This document shows positions 1 to 8,144 of a DNA stretch of 64,000 nt, piece by piece; position 1 is the stretch's first letter, and each line of letters starts with the position of its first letter. Source of the DNA: Flavobacterium hankyongi (GTDB lineage: Bacteria > Bacteroidota > Bacteroidia > Flavobacteriales > Flavobacteriaceae); contig NZ_CP085725.1 of NCBI RefSeq assembly GCF_036840915.1, positions 2,728,001 through 2,792,000 of the forward strand, given 5' to 3'. Below the pieces are notes generated by a model. That model worked only from the letters and a program-made list of their open reading frames with translations. It searched no databases and was not told the DNA's origin. Both the position numbers and the translations under genes were made by a program.

Positions 1-609
1 ATTGGTATTGTGGTTTATGCGGCAGAAGCTTACACGAAAACACCAGTAACAAGTGACAAAGCGGTTGTGTTGCAAGCTATAAACGATATAAAATACGATA
101 ATGTTTTACAAGATGGTACTGGAATAGGTATGGGATTAGCAACAGCGGTTAATCGATTAAAAGAAAGTAAAGCAAAAAGTAAAGTGGTTATTTTAATGAC
201 CGATGGAGTGAATAATGCAGGATTTTTAGAACCCATAATGGCCTCTGAAATTGCTGCCGATTTAGGAATAAAAGTATACACTATCGGAATCGGAACAAAC
301 GGGAATGCACTTTTTCCTTATGCTTATGCTCCTAATGGTGGATTTTTATTTAAAATGATGCCAGTGCAAATTGATGAAAAGTTGATGAAACAAATTGCAC
401 AAAAAACAGGAGGGAAGTATTTTAGGGCTCAAGATAATACAGGTTTAGAAAATATTTATAAAGAGATAAATAAGTTAGAAACAACTAAAGTCGAAGAGTT
501 AAAGTATGTTAATTATGACGAAAAATTCAGACCATTTGTGTGGTTGGCAGGCTTGTTGTTGTTAATTGAAATAGTATTAAGAAATACAATTTTTAGAAGT
601 TTTATATAA
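1..609 (+). CDS. batA: BatA-like VWA-domain membrane protein, C-terminal part
   Basis: The reading frame is open from the first base, so this is the 3' part of a longer gene. The visible part is the second half of a von Willebrand factor A domain: an IGIVVYA strand, the GTGIGMGL segment that supplies a MIDAS threonine, and an LMTDG strand. A single membrane helix lies near the C-terminus (WLAGLLLLIEIVL). In Bacteroidota the Bat proteins sit downstream of MoxR-family ATPase genes and are linked to aerotolerance and envelope stress. It is followed by batB, a second VWA protein, after a 108-bp gap filled with heptamer repeats. The first MIDAS motif (DxSxS) would lie upstream of the window, so it cannot be checked here. 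Confidence 0.88.
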   Translation: MGIVVYAAEAYTKTPVTSDKAVVLQAINDIKYDNVLQDGTGIGMGLATAVNRLKESKAKSKVVILMTDGVNNAGFLEPIMASEIAADLGIKVYTIGIGTNGNALFPYAYAPNGGFLFKMMPVQIDEKLMKQIAQKTGGKYFRAQDNTGLENIYKEINKLETTKVEELKYVNYDEKFRPFVWLAGLLLLIEIVLRNTIFRSFI

Positions 610-626
610 TTGAAAAATTAGAAATT

Positions 627-708
627 ATGAATTATAAGTTATGAGTTTTTTGATGGTCTTTCAAAAATAGCACCATAATTAACTCATAATTCATAACTCA
701 AAACTCAT
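627..708. repeat. Inverted clusters of AACTCAT-type heptamers upstream of batB
   Basis: Three in-phase 7-base units read on the minus strand (627-647: ATGAATT, ATAAGTT, ATGAGTT). Four units read on the plus strand (681-708: AACTCAT, AATTCAT, AACTCAA, AACTCAT). The two clusters are inverted relative to each other and could fold into an AT-rich hairpin with a loop of about 33 bases. The plus-strand cluster ends 9 bases before the batB start codon. The same heptamer recurs at 5739-5766. Confidence 0.75.
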
Positions 709-717
709 AATTAAAAA

Positions 718-1764
718 ATGTACGAGTTAGACGAATCAAAATATTTGTATTTATTCATTTTACTACCACTATTGGTGTTGATTTTTCTTTGGGTCCAAAT
801 CTGGAAAAGAAAAAAGCAACGCGAATTTGGGGATGAAGAATTACTGAAAGTTTTAAGTCCAGAAAAATCAAGATTTAAGCCGTCGCTAAAATTTGGAATT
901 GTTCTATTAGGTTTCGCGATGCTTATTTTAGGTTTGGTTAATCCAAAAATTGGAACCAAAGTCGAAAAAGTAAAACGAGAAGGAATTGATATTGTTTTTG
1001 CTATTGACGTTTCAAAAAGTATGTTGGCAGAAGATGTTGCTCCTAACAGATTAGAAAAAAGTAAGCAGTTAGTATCACAAATCATTAATAATCTAGGAAG
1101 TGATCGCATTGGAATTATTGCGTATTCAGGAAGTGCTTTCCCTGTGTTGCCAATAACTACTGATTATAATATTGCTAAGATGTTTTTACAGTCTATGAAT
1201 CCGGGCATGATTTCTTCTCAAGGAAGTAATTTGGATGAAGCAATTGAATTAACAGAAAAGTATTTTGAAGGAAGCGGAAACACAAGTAAGCTTTTAATAA
1301 TGGTGACTGATGGTGAAGATCACTCAGAAGCAGCAGAGTCAGCTGCTGAACAAGCAAAAAAGAAAGGAATAAAAATTATTACAATTGGTGTTGGAACAAC
1401 TTCGGGAGGACCAATTCCTATTAAAAATAATGGAGTTACTGAAAGTTATCATATAGATAAATCGACAGGAGAAAAGGTAATCACAAAATTACGACCAGAA
1501 GCTTTACAAGCCATTGCAAAAGCAGCAAAAGGAGGTTACATAAACGGGAACAACACAAAAGAAGTGTTGGATTTTATGCGTAAATCACTAAATAACATTC
1601 AAAAAACAGAGTTTGAAGCGACAGAAATGGCAAACTTTCAATCTCAATTTCAATGGTTTTTAGGATTTGGGTTTTTCTTATTGCTTTTAGATGTTTTTCT
1701 ACTGGAAAGAAAAACAAAATGGGTACAAAAATTAGACTTGTTTAATGAGAAGAAGGAAAGATAG
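718..1764 (+). CDS. batB: BatB-like VWA-domain membrane protein
   Basis: This is a full-length 348-residue protein of the Bat aerotolerance operon. Two hydrophobic helices lie near the N-terminus (about residues 9-28 and 58-75) and one near the C-terminus (about 315-332). Between them is a VWA domain with an intact MIDAS: DVSKS at residues 97-101 (the DxSxS pattern) and a later MVTDGED strand. This arrangement places the VWA domain on one side of the inner membrane, where it probably binds protein partners in a metal-dependent way. The start codon directly follows a cluster of heptamer repeats. The gene is followed almost without a gap by the TPR gene batC, so the two are likely co-transcribed. 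Confidence 0.9.
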   Translation: MYELDESKYLYLFILLPLLVLIFLWVQIWKRKKQREFGDEELLKVLSPEKSRFKPSLKFGIVLLGFAMLILGLVNPKIGTKVEKVKREGIDIVFAIDVSKSMLAEDVAPNRLEKSKQLVSQIINNLGSDRIGIIAYSGSAFPVLPITTDYNIAKMFLQSMNPGMISSQGSNLDEAIELTEKYFEGSGNTSKLLIMVTDGEDHSEAAESAAEQAKKKGIKIITIGVGTTSGGPIPIKNNGVTESYHIDKSTGEKVITKLRPEALQAIAKAAKGGYINGNNTKEVLDFMRKSLNNIQKTEFEATEMANFQSQFQWFLGFGFFLLLLDVFLLERKTKWVQKLDLFNEKKER

Positions 1765-1765
1765 C

Positions 1766-2500
1766 ATGGAAAGCATTTTTAAAATAGTATTTATATTGCT
1801 TTCTGTTAGTACATTTGCCCAACAGAAAAAAGATTTTGCATTGCCTGATGGGAACGAGGAATTTGCTAAAAAGCAATATGCAGATGCTGAGGTAAATTAC
1901 AGACTTTCAAAAGGGATTAATGCAAAAAGAGCTACAGCATCATATAATTTAGGAAATGCAATTTATAAGCAAAATCAGCCAAGTGAGGCAAAATTTGCTT
2001 ATGCGAAAGCAATAGAAACTGCCAAAGGGAAGCAACAAAAACATAATGCTTTTCATAATATTGGCAACGTTTTCATGAAAGAAAAAGCATATGACAAGGC
2101 TGTTGAAGCCTATAAAAATGCATTGCGAAACAATCCTAATGATGATCAAACTAGGTATAATTATGCTTTGGCAAAAAAAATGCTGAAGGATAATCCGCCG
2201 AAGGATGATAAAAAAGACGACAAAAAAGATAAAAATCAGGATCAGAAAAAAGATCAAAACAAGGATAAGAAAGAAGATAAAAAAGATCAGCCAAAAGATC
2301 AGGACAAAAAAGATAATAAAGACAAACCTGAGCAAAAAGATCAAAATCAAGATAATCCAGAGCCTAAGCAAGGTAATGTTCCAAAAGATCGTTTACAAAA
2401 CTTGCTGGACGCTGTAAATAATGAAGAAAAGAAAATTCAAGATAAAGTAAACGCAAGAAAAGTAAAAGGTAAACCGGTTGAAAATCAGAAAGACTGGTAA
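1766..2500 (+). CDS. batC: BatC-like TPR protein with Lys/Asp-rich tail
   Basis: The likely start is the ATG at 1766, two bases after the batB stop, because it gives a clean signal peptide (MESIFKIVFILLSVSTFAQ). An upstream in-frame ATG at 1745 would prepend MRRRKDS. Three or so TPR-type helical repeats follow (for example the ASYNLGNAIY and AFHNIGNVFM segments). Next comes a long low-complexity stretch of Lys, Asp, Gln and Asn (roughly residues 145-205) and a short C-terminal helix. It is probably a periplasmic scaffold in the Bat complex. The family is recognised by operon position and TPR layout; no enzymatic motif is visible. Confidence 0.82.
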   Translation: MESIFKIVFILLSVSTFAQQKKDFALPDGNEEFAKKQYADAEVNYRLSKGINAKRATASYNLGNAIYKQNQPSEAKFAYAKAIETAKGKQQKHNAFHNIGNVFMKEKAYDKAVEAYKNALRNNPNDDQTRYNYALAKKMLKDNPPKDDKKDDKKDKNQDQKKDQNKDKKEDKKDQPKDQDKKDNKDKPEQKDQNQDNPEPKQGNVPKDRLQNLLDAVNNEEKKIQDKVNARKVKGKPVENQKDW

Positions 2501-2511
2501 CTAATGAATGT

Positions 2512-4305
2512 ATGAAAATGAAGAAGCTATTTTTTGTAATATCAATATTATTTAACATTGGTTTATTTGCACAAACCCAATTCGTGGCTAGTGTGAGTAA
2601 GAATTCTTTGGGAATAAACGAACGCTTACGCGTTGATTTTGCAATGAATGAAGATGGTGATAACTTTAGTCCACCAGCTTTTGAAGGTTTTCGAATTGTT
2701 GGAGGACCCAATCAATCGGTGAGTTATTCATGGGTTAATGGCCGAAAATCATTCGAAAAAACATATTCATATTTTCTTCAACCATTAAAAAAAGGAACGT
2801 TTGTTATTAAGCAAGCGACCATAGAAATTAATGGTCAAGTGTATAAAACATCTCCGCTTAAAGTAACTGTTGGAAATGCAGTAGCTGAAGAGAGAGATCC
2901 TTACGAGCAATATAATCCGTATAATCAACAACAACGTCAAGCACCAGCTGGGCCATCAGGAAAAGATGGCGTACATCTTGTTGCCGAAATTTCAAATTCA
3001 AACCCTTACCTAAACGAGCCTATCACGGTTGTTTATAAAATATATGTAAGCCATCGATCAGGAGTAGGAGGTTGGAGAGAATTATCAAGTCCAAAATACA
3101 CTAATTTTTGGAGTCAAAATATAGACGTAAAACAACTACAAGTTCAAGAAGGCACCTTTAATGGAGAGCCTTATCGTTATGCTGTTTTGCGCAAAACGGT
3201 TTTATATCCACAAAAATCAGGAAAATTAGAAATAGAACCATTATCGTTAGATGTTGAGGTTGAAGTGCCATCTGGTCAAGTTGATTTTTTTGGTAGACCA
3301 ATTATGAAAATGGGTAGCAAAAAAGTAGCTGCGGGTTCAAAAGTTATCAATGTAAAACCTCTTCCCGAAGCAGGAAAACCTGAAGATTTTAGCGGAGCAG
3401 TTGGTAATTTTAATTTTCAGGTTTTACCTTCTAAAACAGAGTTGAAGGCTGGAGAATCATTAGATTTAAAAGTAGTAGTGTCTGGTAAGGGTAATCTAAA
3501 ATTATTTACATTGCCAAAACCTGTAGTACCAGCTTCTTTAGAAATGTACGATCCAGCGCATAAAGAAAATGTTCAAACGCCATTAACAGGAATGACGGGT
3601 AGTATTTCAGATACTTACACAATCATACCACAGTCAAAAGGACAATATCCAATTCAGCCATTAACATTTACTTATTTTGATTTGTCTACAAAGAGTTATA
3701 AAACCATTACATCTCAAGAAATTACGATTAATGTTTTAGATGGAGTGGCAACATCATCTGCAGTAGCCGAAAACACAAATAAAAAACAAGTAACATCAAA
3801 TGCAACTTTTGCTTTTATAAAATCTAAAACGCAATTAGTTTCTCAAAGTAAATCAGACTTTTTAGGGTCAGGAATGTTTTACGGATTTTTAGTTGCACCG
3901 TTTTTAATTATTCCTGCAATTATTTTATTTAGAAGAAAGAAAGAAGAACTTGATGCTGATGTTGCTGGAAATCGAATCAAACTTTCAAATAAATTAGCTA
4001 AAAAATACCTTTCTGAAGCGCAAAAGCAACTGGCAAACAAAGAACCATTTTACATCGCATTAGAAAGAGCTTTGCATAACTTCTTGAAGGCAAAACTGCA
4101 CATCGAAACATCAGAAATGAGTAAAGATAAAATTACTCAGTTGTTATTGGTTAAAAATGCTGAAACAGATACAGTAAACCAATTCATTTCTTTAGTTGAA
4201 AGTTGTGAGTTTGCACGTTATGCGCCTTCAACAAGCACAAGTATTCAAAACGATTACAATCTGGCAGTAAGTATTATTTCCGATTTAGAAAAGCAAATGG
4301 CATAA
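2512..4305 (+). CDS. batD: BatD family protein (oxygen tolerance)
   Basis: The product has 597 residues with an N-terminal signal peptide (KKLFFVISILFNIGLFAQ). A long beta-rich periplasmic region carries the typical BatD opening (FVASVSKNSLGINERLRVDF). One membrane helix lies near residues 455-475, and a cytoplasmic helical tail follows. Length, order of parts and position between batC and batE fit BatD. An alternative start two codons downstream (MKKLFF) is equally plausible. The large periplasmic part probably interacts with the VWA proteins BatA and BatB; this is inference from the operon. Confidence 0.88.
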   Translation: MKMKKLFFVISILFNIGLFAQTQFVASVSKNSLGINERLRVDFAMNEDGDNFSPPAFEGFRIVGGPNQSVSYSWVNGRKSFEKTYSYFLQPLKKGTFVIKQATIEINGQVYKTSPLKVTVGNAVAEERDPYEQYNPYNQQQRQAPAGPSGKDGVHLVAEISNSNPYLNEPITVVYKIYVSHRSGVGGWRELSSPKYTNFWSQNIDVKQLQVQEGTFNGEPYRYAVLRKTVLYPQKSGKLEIEPLSLDVEVEVPSGQVDFFGRPIMKMGSKKVAAGSKVINVKPLPEAGKPEDFSGAVGNFNFQVLPSKTELKAGESLDLKVVVSGKGNLKLFTLPKPVVPASLEMYDPAHKENVQTPLTGMTGSISDTYTIIPQSKGQYPIQPLTFTYFDLSTKSYKTITSQEITINVLDGVATSSAVAENTNKKQVTSNATFAFIKSKTQLVSQSKSDFLGSGMFYGFLVAPFLIIPAIILFRRKKEELDADVAGNRIKLSNKLAKKYLSEAQKQLANKEPFYIALERALHNFLKAKLHIETSEMSKDKITQLLLVKNAETDTVNQFISLVESCEFARYAPSTSTSIQNDYNLAVSIISDLEKQMA

Positions 4306-4325
4306 TTGTATTAAGAAACGTAGTT

Positions 4326-5078
4326 ATGAAAGAGATTAAAAATATAGTTTACCTATTCTTATTTATTACTCAAACGTTTTGGGCACAGTCGGCTTTTGAG
4401 AAAGGAAATGCCTTATATCAAAAAGGGAATTATCAAGAGGCAATTGCTTCTTATGAAGGGATCGTAAAATCAGGACAAGAATCTGCGGAGGTTTATTTTA
4501 ACTTAGGAAATTGTTATTACAAACTCAATAAAGTTGCTCCCTCAATTTATAATTTTGAGAAGGCATCATTGTTAAGTCCCAACGACTCTGAAATACAGAA
4601 TAATTTATCTTTTGCTAAAAAAATGGCAATTGATGAAATTACCGAAGCGCCAAAAGTTGGATTTTCTAAAATTATAGCAGATTTCACATCAAGCTTTCAT
4701 TATGATACTTGGGCTTGGATTTCAATATTGTGTTCAGTTTTATTTCTGATAGGTTTTGTATCGTATTACTTTTCTAGTTCAACTGGTTTAAAACGTATTT
4801 TCTTTTCAGGAATGATTTTGTTTTTACTCTTTTTAGTAATAAGTATTTTTTCTGGATTTTATGAAAAGAACAGGATAAGTAATGATCGTCCAGCTATTGT
4901 TTTTGCGGATGTAATTTCAGTGAAAAGCGAACCTAATCCATTATCTCAAGATGCTTTCAAGCTACATGCGGGAACTAAAGTAATGGTTCTTGAAGAATTA
5001 GGGAGTTACAAAAAGATTCAGCTTGCTGATTTAAAAGAAGGCTGGATAGAGAAAAGCGCTATTAAAGAGATTAAGTAA
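4326..5078 (+). CDS. batE: BatE-like TPR and SH3 membrane protein
   Basis: The 250-residue product has a signal peptide (ending near FWAQS) and two TPR repeats (FEKGNALYQKGNY and VYFNLGNCYYKLN). Two adjacent membrane helices follow (about 130-150 and 158-178). The C-terminal segment looks like a bacterial SH3 domain (KLHAGTKVMVLEELGSYKKI ... EGWIEKSAI). This TPR-TM-TM-SH3 order is typical of BatE, the last gene of the Bat operon. It lies 20 bases after batD and ends directly against the stop codon of the convergent cvpA gene. There is no room for a separate terminator, so the hairpin or read-through arrangement here is unknown. Confidence 0.85.
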   Translation: MKEIKNIVYLFLFITQTFWAQSAFEKGNALYQKGNYQEAIASYEGIVKSGQESAEVYFNLGNCYYKLNKVAPSIYNFEKASLLSPNDSEIQNNLSFAKKMAIDEITEAPKVGFSKIIADFTSSFHYDTWAWISILCSVLFLIGFVSYYFSSSTGLKRIFFSGMILFLLFLVISIFSGFYEKNRISNDRPAIVFADVISVKSEPNPLSQDAFKLHAGTKVMVLEELGSYKKIQLADLKEGWIEKSAIKEIK

Positions 5079-5636
5079 TTACTGAACTGTATCTTTATCA
5101 AATTCTCCGTCTTCCGCTTTATCAAACTCTTTTACTTCTTTTTTTACATCGTCAAACCATTCACTTAAAACGGGTAATAAAAACTCAGCAGTTTTCATAC
5201 AAGGTCCAACAAGTAATGTTTTCTCCTGAAGGTTTTCATCAACGCTAACAAAGCCGATATCTACCTTTTGAAATAAATTTAAAAGTATTCCAAAAAAGAG
5301 AGCGGTTTTAATTGCGCCAAAAGTTCCACCAAGTAAAGAGTTTAAGATGCCTAAAAATGCGAAATCAGCTATTGAAGAGATTATTTTTGCCAATAAATGA
5401 ATTCCAATAACAAAAGCAAAAAGAGTAATTAGAAATGAAGCAACTGTAATAGTTTTTGGGGACCATGAAACATGGTTTTCTAGCATACCTTGAGTTATAT
5501 ATGAAAATTTAACTGCAATAAATACTCCTATAAAAAAGGCAATTAAAGAAGCCAACTCTACAAAAAGCCCATTTTTATATCCTTTAAAAAAACCAATTGC
5601 AATGGCAACAATCAATATAATATCTAAAAAACTCAT
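5079..5636 (-). CDS. CvpA family inner-membrane protein
   Basis: This is a CvpA/colicin V production family protein with four hydrophobic helices. It begins MSFLDIILIVAIAIGFFKGY, which is the normal N-terminus of the family, so I place the start at 5636. An upstream in-frame start at 5702 would add 22 residues with no family similarity. The acidic C-terminal tail (DKAEDGEFDKD) is probably cytoplasmic. The gene is convergent with batE and divergent from the gene at 5770. Its precise role is not known; CvpA homologues affect envelope integrity and purine-linked phenotypes in other bacteria. Confidence 0.85.
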   Translation of the reverse strand: MSFLDIILIVAIAIGFFKGYKNGLFVELASLIAFFIGVFIAVKFSYITQGMLENHVSWSPKTITVASFLITLFAFVIGIHLLAKIISSIADFAFLGILNSLLGGTFGAIKTALFFGILLNLFQKVDIGFVSVDENLQEKTLLVGPCMKTAEFLLPVLSEWFDDVKKEVKEFDKAEDGEFDKDTVQ

Positions 5637-5702
5637 TTTTGTCTCTTTTTTCTCAAATTTAATAAAATTGTATAAACAACCAACAGAAAAGATTTTCAGC
5701 AC

Positions 5703-5710
5703 TATCTTTG
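5703..5710 (+). promoter_or_regulatory. -7 promoter motif TATCTTTG
   Basis: This matches the Bacteroidota sigma-factor -7 consensus TAnnTTTG and lies 59 bases upstream of the ATG at 5770. I found no clear -33 TTG at the usual distance. Confidence 0.5.
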
Positions 5711-5738
5711 CACACTAATTTTGTGATTATGAATTTAA

Positions 5739-5766
5739 AACTCATAACTCATAACTCATAACTCAA
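5739..5766. repeat. Tandem heptamer (AACTCAT)x3 + AACTCAA
   Basis: Four perfectly phased 7-base units sit between a -7 promoter motif and the start codon at 5770, so they should be in the 5' untranslated region. The same unit, with variants, occurs upstream of batB (627-708). Copy number in such repeats can change by slippage. Confidence 0.85.
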
Positions 5767-5769
5767 AAA

Positions 5770-6126
5770 ATGTCACGCGATATACAACTCAAAGAACGTT
5801 GGGACTCTATAGTTAAATTTCTTTCAGAAAAATTTGCTGAAGGGGATGAACTTGATCTTGATGCAATAATTTATTTAATTGGTGTTCAAGAGCTCGGAAA
5901 GTTCAATACAACTTACAAAAAAGACGAAAAAATTAACTTAATGCATATTGCCATTTGTCGTTTACTTGAACCTTATGGTTATTATGAATTTGATTATTTT
6001 GATAACGAAGGATGGCCACATTATAAAATTAAAGAAGAGTTGCCACCACTTAAAGCGGGTGAACAATCGGTTTTAATGAAAGAAGCTATTGTAAATTATT
6101 TTTTGGAAAAGAAAGTAATCAGCTAA
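5770..6126 (+). CDS. Conserved hypothetical protein, 118 aa
   Basis: I do not recognise a named family. The 118-residue product is soluble, acidic and rich in aromatic residues. It has no signal peptide or membrane helix. A central ELGKFNTTYKKDEKINLMHI segment is followed by a YGYYEFDYFDNEGWPHY stretch. It lies immediately upstream of pheS, and both have their own -7 motif. From memory, similar short proteins occur at this position in other flavobacteria, but I cannot confirm that here. The start ATG follows the tandem heptamers directly. Confidence 0.75.
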   Translation: MSRDIQLKERWDSIVKFLSEKFAEGDELDLDAIIYLIGVQELGKFNTTYKKDEKINLMHIAICRLLEPYGYYEFDYFDNEGWPHYKIKEELPPLKAGEQSVLMKEAIVNYFLEKKVIS

Positions 6127-6167
6127 ATACTGTAAATAGTTCACTGTGTACTGTAAACTAAAAATTG

Positions 6168-6175
6168 TAAATTTG
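6168..6175 (+). promoter_or_regulatory. -7 promoter motif TAAATTTG for pheS
   Basis: This is a perfect TAnnTTTG match 19 bases upstream of the pheS ATG. It lies just after an ACTGTAAA-type quasi-repeat (6129-6160). Confidence 0.55.
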
Positions 6176-6194
6176 CACCTTATTACGAAGAACG

Positions 6195-7214
6195 ATGACT
6201 GATAAGATTAAAGAATATATTGAAGAAGCGAAAGCTTTTACAACTCAGAATAAAGAAAAACTAGAAGAATTCCGAATTAAGTTCCTAGGAAGTAAAGGTT
6301 TGGTGAAGGATATTTTTGCCGAATTTAAAAACGTCCCTAATGATCAGAAAAAGGAATTTGGACAAGTAATCAATTTGCTTAAAACCATCGCTGAAGAGAA
6401 AGTAAAGGCAATTCAGGATGAATTAGAAAGCAAAGAAGAAGTAAAAGGAATTTACGGCGATTTATCGCGTCCAGCTGAACCGTTCAAAATTGGTTCTCGT
6501 CATCCTATTTCTTTGGTTAAAAATCAAGTGATTGATATTTTCTCAAACATTGGGTTCAATGTTTCTGAAGGACCAGAAATTGAAGACGATTGGCATAACT
6601 TCACAGCATTAAATTTGCCAGAATATCATCCAGCTAGAGATATGCAGGATACGTTCTTTATTCAGACAAATCCTGATATTTTATTACGTACACATACATC
6701 ATCGGTACAGGTGCGTTATATGGAGAATAATAAACCGCCAATTCGTACGATTTCTCCAGGAAGAGTATTTCGTAATGAAGCGGTTTCATCACGTTCACAC
6801 TGTATTTTCCACCAAGTAGAAGGATTGTACATAGATAAAGATGTTTCTTTTGCTGATTTGAAGCAAACACTTTTATATTTCACTAAAGAAATGTTCGGAA
6901 AATCTAAAATTAGATTACGTCCGTCATATTTCCCGTTCACAGAACCAAGTGCTGAAGTAGATATTTATTGGGGATTAAAAACAGAAACTGATTATCGTAT
7001 TACTAAGGGTACAGGTTGGTTGGAAATTATGGGTTGCGGTATGGTGGATCCTAATGTTTTGAAAAACTGTGACATTAACCCAGACGAGTACAACGGTTTT
7101 GCGTTTGGAATGGGTATCGAGCGTATGGCAATGCTTTTATATCAAATAAGTGATATCCGTATGTTCTATGAAAATGATGTACGTTTCTTAGAGCAATTTA
7201 AATCAAGTATTTAA
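6195..7214 (+). CDS. pheS: Phenylalanine-tRNA ligase alpha subunit
   Basis: The 339-residue product is a class II aminoacyl-tRNA synthetase alpha chain that charges tRNA-Phe together with PheT. An N-terminal coiled coil (roughly residues 1-85) binds tRNA. The catalytic domain shows the family motifs: SRHPISLVKNQVIDIF, the motif 2 loop (SPGRVFRNEAVSSRSH) and motif 3 (FAFGMGIERMAML). Length is normal. pheT is not adjacent, which is usual in Bacteroidota. A strong terminator follows at 7229-7260. Confidence 0.98.
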   Translation: MTDKIKEYIEEAKAFTTQNKEKLEEFRIKFLGSKGLVKDIFAEFKNVPNDQKKEFGQVINLLKTIAEEKVKAIQDELESKEEVKGIYGDLSRPAEPFKIGSRHPISLVKNQVIDIFSNIGFNVSEGPEIEDDWHNFTALNLPEYHPARDMQDTFFIQTNPDILLRTHTSSVQVRYMENNKPPIRTISPGRVFRNEAVSSRSHCIFHQVEGLYIDKDVSFADLKQTLLYFTKEMFGKSKIRLRPSYFPFTEPSAEVDIYWGLKTETDYRITKGTGWLEIMGCGMVDPNVLKNCDINPDEYNGFAFGMGIERMAMLLYQISDIRMFYENDVRFLEQFKSSI

Positions 7215-7228
7215 CATAAAATATATTA

Positions 7229-7260
7229 ACCCTTTCTAATAAATCTGAAAGGGTTTTTTC
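7229..7260 (+). terminator. Rho-independent terminator of pheS
   Basis: A 9-bp stem, AACCCTTTC (7229-7237) with GAAAGGGTT (7247-7255), and a 9-base loop are followed by a T run. Confidence 0.85.
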
Positions 7261-7271
7261 TTCTGTATATT

Positions 7272-7679
7272 ATGAAAAAAGATATCGAAATACCTAAAGT
7301 TGAAAATGTATTCCTAGCTGCTATACAAGAGTGGAGTGATGACTTTATGGACAAAGTATGGTATGTTTATTTAGTAAATGATTCAGATTTTGATCTGGAT
7401 AGTGTGATGGTTGTTTCTAAAGCCTTTGGAACCATTGATGGAGAAATGCGCAAAACGTCGCTTTTAAGACACGCATTTATGAAAGTTCCAACTGTATCTG
7501 CTGTAAAGGTAGAAATGATTGAAAATAGCGTTTTAGCACTTAATAACGAGTTTATGGTGACCTATTTCATAGGAAATACATTGTATGATAAAAAATTCAC
7601 TTTCCGTAAAAATACAATTAACGAACATGCTACCGAGGAAGTGCCTCATATTTGGAAGAATGGAGTTGTAGTAAAATAA
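7272..7679 (+). CDS. Conserved hypothetical protein, 135 aa
   Basis: I do not recognise a named domain. The product is a soluble, mostly beta-predicted 135-residue protein with no signal peptide. Visible conserved-looking segments are VWYVYLVNDSDFDLDSVMVV, an RKTSLLRHAF helix and a C-terminal VPHIWKNGVVV. It starts 12 bases after the pheS terminator. In databases such neighbours of pheS are sometimes named after the synthetase by position; nothing in this sequence resembles a synthetase. It is convergent with the frameshifted gene at 7682. Confidence 0.72.
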   Translation: MKKDIEIPKVENVFLAAIQEWSDDFMDKVWYVYLVNDSDFDLDSVMVVSKAFGTIDGEMRKTSLLRHAFMKVPTVSAVKVEMIENSVLALNNEFMVTYFIGNTLYDKKFTFRKNTINEHATEEVPHIWKNGVVVK

Positions 7680-7681
7680 TT

Positions 7682-8082
7682 TTAGAAATTACTATTGCAG
7701 TAAAAACCTTTGTTCTGTTTGGCTATTTTATCCGGCCAACTATTTTTGGCTATCTCTATATAATTATCCGATTCAATAAAACTTATTGATTCTTGAATTA
7801 TTTTATGCAATATCTGTTTTTCATTGTCAATTATTTTTGTGCTAAATCTGGCAGATTTTAGTTTTGAAAGAATTTCATTTTCTAAATCAGATCTAATTTC
7901 AACTTCTTTGACATTTAGTATTAAACTTCCAGGTATCGGGAATCCTTTTCTATTTACCAATGAAACTTTTTTGGATAAACTCAATATCATAAAGACTTGA
8001 TTCCATTTTCTTTCACTTTTAAAGTAATGGATCCACCATCCATCCAACAGTTGATGTCTTCAATTATTAAATGTTCATTCAT
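7682..8082 (-). pseudogene. Small hypothetical gene with a probable frameshift
   Basis: The open frame covering 7682-8047 has no ATG and would start at TTG with an unnatural LDGWWIHYF opening. Another frame begins with ATG at 8082 and gives MNEHLIIEDINCWMDGG followed by SITLKVKENGIKSL, then stops at 7987-7989. The two frames join smoothly if one base is gained or lost near 7990-7996, inside ATCAAGTCTTTATGA. The product would be about 132 residues and continue into FMILSLSKKVSLVNRKG. I do not recognise the family. Sequencing error, real inactivation and recoding are all possible. The site has no strong slippery sequence, so recoding is the least likely. Confidence 0.6.
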
Positions 8083-8144
8083 AGTAAAGTAAGCATGAAT
8101 TTTTTATAAATTACAACAACTCATTTAGATTACTTACTTGTCAA

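Noticed and set aside
1949..2371. 140-residue hydrophobic frame on the minus strand inside batC
   Set aside because: It is the reverse complement of the Lys/Asp-rich repeat, which always reads as Ile/Phe/Leu. No start context or family resemblance.
5637..5702. Longer CvpA N-terminus
   Set aside because: The family begins at MSFLDIIL; the added residues show no similarity and overlap the upstream regulatory region.
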